From: an uncultured Clostridia bacterium
GTDB lineage: Bacteria > Bacillota > Clostridia > Christensenellales > UBA1242
Length of the DNA: 7,293 nucleotides
NCBI GenBank assembly: GCA_946487985.1
Contig: CAMLUY010000051.1
Span: forward strand, 1 to 7,293
Direction of reading: 5' to 3'
Shown: positions 5,931 through 7,293 of the stretch, in pieces
Layout of the letters: each line of letters begins with the position of its first letter
How positions within the stretch are numbered: the first letter of the stretch is position 1
Program-made: the position numbers and the translations under genes
Notes under the pieces: model-generated
Told to the model about the DNA's origin: nothing
Seen by the model: the letters and a program-made list of their open reading frames with translations, nothing else
The model's database searches: none

Positions 5931-6884
5931 ATGGAAAAAATAATTGAAGTTTGCAACCTTACACAAGACTATGGCCATGGCCGTGGTGTATTTGACGTGT
6001 CGTTTTATGTGCAAAAGGGTGAAGTATTTGGCTTTCTGGGGCCAAACGGCGCAGGCAAGTCGACGACTATCAGACACATTATGGGCTTTTCAAAGCCGCA
6101 AAGCGGTGAAACCCGCTTGTTTGGAAGTGAAACATTCAAAAATTACTACAACGTGCTAGCTCATGTGGGATATTTGCCAGGTGAAATTGCTCTTCCTGAC
6201 GGCTTGACGGGCTGGGAGTTTATTCGCATGATGTGGGATTTGCGCGCGGCAACCGACAGAAAAAAGCTTGACTATCTGCTCGACCGTTTCAAACTTGACC
6301 CTAGTGGTGATACCAAGAAAATGAGCCTTGGCGATAAGCGCAAACTTGCGATTGTCACAGCTTTTATGCATGACCCTGATGTGCTTGTGCTTGACGAGCC
6401 AACAAGTGGCCTTGATCCAGTCATGCAACAGACATTTATTGACTTTGTCAAAGAGGAAAAATCTCGCGGCAAGACCATTCTTCTTTCAAGCCATGTGTTC
6501 AATGAGGTCGAAGCCACTTGTGACCGTATTGCCATTATTAAAGATGGACGCATTGTGTCCGAGTTTGATTCGACAGACATCAAGCACAACCAAAACAAAG
6601 ACTTTGAAATTGTTTTCAAACATCCAGCAGAATATCAAGAATTTCTTTCAAGCCTGCCAAAACTGCGTAAAAATGCAGCTTCAATCAGCGAGCCTTCAAT
6701 CCGCAGAACAGATGATGCCAGCCTGAAAATCATAGTGGCAGTCAATGACCATGACATCAACACGCTTGTCGAAAAATTGAGCAGGTTTACAGTGCAGTCT
6801 TTCAGACAGGTTAAGTTTACTCTTGAAGACTACTTTATGCAATTTTACCGCGAAGACAAAATATTCGGAGGTGTATTCAAATGA
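5931..6884 (+). CDS. ABC-2-type exporter ATP-binding protein (BcrA-like)
   Basis: A 317-aa cytoplasmic ATPase subunit that would drive an ABC-2-type exporter (antibiotic, peptide or lipid efflux). Motifs in order: Walker A GPNGAGKST (37-45); a YLPGE segment (81-85) where the Q-loop glutamine is normally found; a signature reading MSLGDKRKL (131-139) instead of LSGGQ; Walker B and D-loop VLVLDEPTSGLDP (151-163); and the H-loop His188 in SSHVFNE. From about 215 to 317 there is an accessory C-terminal region, common in this branch and ending in an LEDYFMQFY helix. A GAAGAGGT ribosome binding site precedes the ATG by about 5 nt. The stop overlaps the next ATPase start as ATGA, so the two are translated as a coupled pair. 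There are no membrane segments, so a separate permease is required. Function class is firm; the substrate is not deducible. Confidence 0.95.
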   Translation: MEKIIEVCNLTQDYGHGRGVFDVSFYVQKGEVFGFLGPNGAGKSTTIRHIMGFSKPQSGETRLFGSETFKNYYNVLAHVGYLPGEIALPDGLTGWEFIRMMWDLRAATDRKKLDYLLDRFKLDPSGDTKKMSLGDKRKLAIVTAFMHDPDVLVLDEPTSGLDPVMQQTFIDFVKEEKSRGKTILLSSHVFNEVEATCDRIAIIKDGRIVSEFDSTDIKHNQNKDFEIVFKHPAEYQEFLSSLPKLRKNAASISEPSIRRTDDASLKIIVAVNDHDINTLVEKLSRFTVQSFRQVKFTLEDYFMQFYREDKIFGGVFK

Positions 6885-7293
6885 GCGAAGTGATAAAAAT
6901 TGAGCATCTCACCAAAGATTACGGCAATAATCGCGGCGTGTTTGATTTGTCTTTTTCTGTGAATAAGGGGGAGGTGTTTGGTATTGTTGGTACAAACGGC
7001 AGCGGCAAAACCACCATCATCAGGCACATTATGGGATTCTTGAAGCCACAGTCTGGCAAAGTTACTGTGCTTGGCCTTGACGCCTGGGAGCAGTCATACG
7101 AAATCAAAAAATACGTTGAATATATTCCTGGTGAAATTGCTTTTCCAGACCTTCGAGATGGCACAACTTTCTTGAAAAACCAGGCAGAGCTTCTTGGCAA
7201 AACCAATCTTGAAAATATTGGCACGCTTGTTGACAAACTTCAACTTGACACCTCTGCAAATCTCAAACGAATGAGCAAAGGCATGAAGCAAAA
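6881..7293 (+). CDS. Second ABC-2-type ATP-binding protein, cut by the window edge
   Basis: The frame opens at the ATG overlapping the previous stop (ATGA), with GGAGGTG at 6867-6873 and a 7-nt spacer, and runs open for 137 codons to the right edge. Visible motifs: Walker A GTNGSGKT (37-44), a YIPGE segment (81-85) again replacing the usual Q-loop, and the start of the signature, RMSKGMKQ, at the very end. Walker B and the H-loop lie beyond the window. It aligns without gaps to the preceding ATPase over residues 1-90, with 50 identical positions by my count. It therefore arose by duplication and could form a heterodimer with it. The permease gene is expected to follow downstream. Confidence 0.93.
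   Translation, partial: MSEVIKIEHLTKDYGNNRGVFDLSFSVNKGEVFGIVGTNGSGKTTIIRHIMGFLKPQSGKVTVLGLDAWEQSYEIKKYVEYIPGEIAFPDLRDGTTFLKNQAELLGKTNLENIGTLVDKLQLDTSANLKRMSKGMKQ

Noticed and set aside
6272..6619. 115-codon minus-strand frame opposite the first ABC ATPase
   Set aside because: Mirror of strongly conserved ATPase motifs; no independent coding evidence.
1..7293. CRISPR arrays, tRNA/rRNA genes, insertion-sequence ends, attachment sites
   Set aside because: No regularly spaced repeats, cloverleaf-like or rRNA-like stretches, transposase motifs or paired terminal repeats were seen on either strand.

Overview
The window looks like a chromosomal segment of a low-GC Gram-positive-type bacterium, most likely an uncultured Bacillota (Clostridia-like). 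The reasons are AT-rich spacers, strong purine-rich ribosome binding sites (AAGGGGG, AGAGAGG, GGAGGTG), standard stop codons including TGA, an oligoendopeptidase F and BcrA-type ABC ATPases. The genus cannot be named from the sequence alone.

Layout. (1) 19-1803 (+): a complete oligoendopeptidase F, ending at a hairpin at 1816-1854 that can terminate transcription from both sides. (2) 3728-1867 (-): a convergent two-gene unit, a GT4 glycosyltransferase followed 17 nt later by an RNase Z-like metallo-beta-lactamase-fold hydrolase. (3) 3729-3988: a divergent, AT-rich intergenic region with promoter candidates on both strands. (4) 3989-5780 (+): a compact two-gene unit, an unrecognised 476-aa protein rich in histidine and cysteine motifs and an overlapping 124-aa protein resembling DUF1828. 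It has its own promoter and a strong terminator at 5802-5828. (5) 5931 to the right edge (+): two tandem, translationally coupled, paralogous ABC-2-type ATPases, the second cut by the window edge.

How the genes relate. PepF degrades short peptides in the cytoplasm. The glycosyltransferase probably acts on a membrane or surface glycolipid. The ABC ATPases should energise an exporter whose membrane subunit lies beyond the right edge. The least explained part is the central two-gene unit: promoter with a palindrome over the -10, long first gene, small second gene starting inside the first, then a terminator. This architecture resembles a self-contained accessory module such as a toxin-antitoxin or defence pair, but no catalytic motif proves it.

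A separate oddity is a sharp composition change inside pepF. About 26% G+C over bases 61-480 jumps to about 43% over 481-780, without any break in the reading frame.
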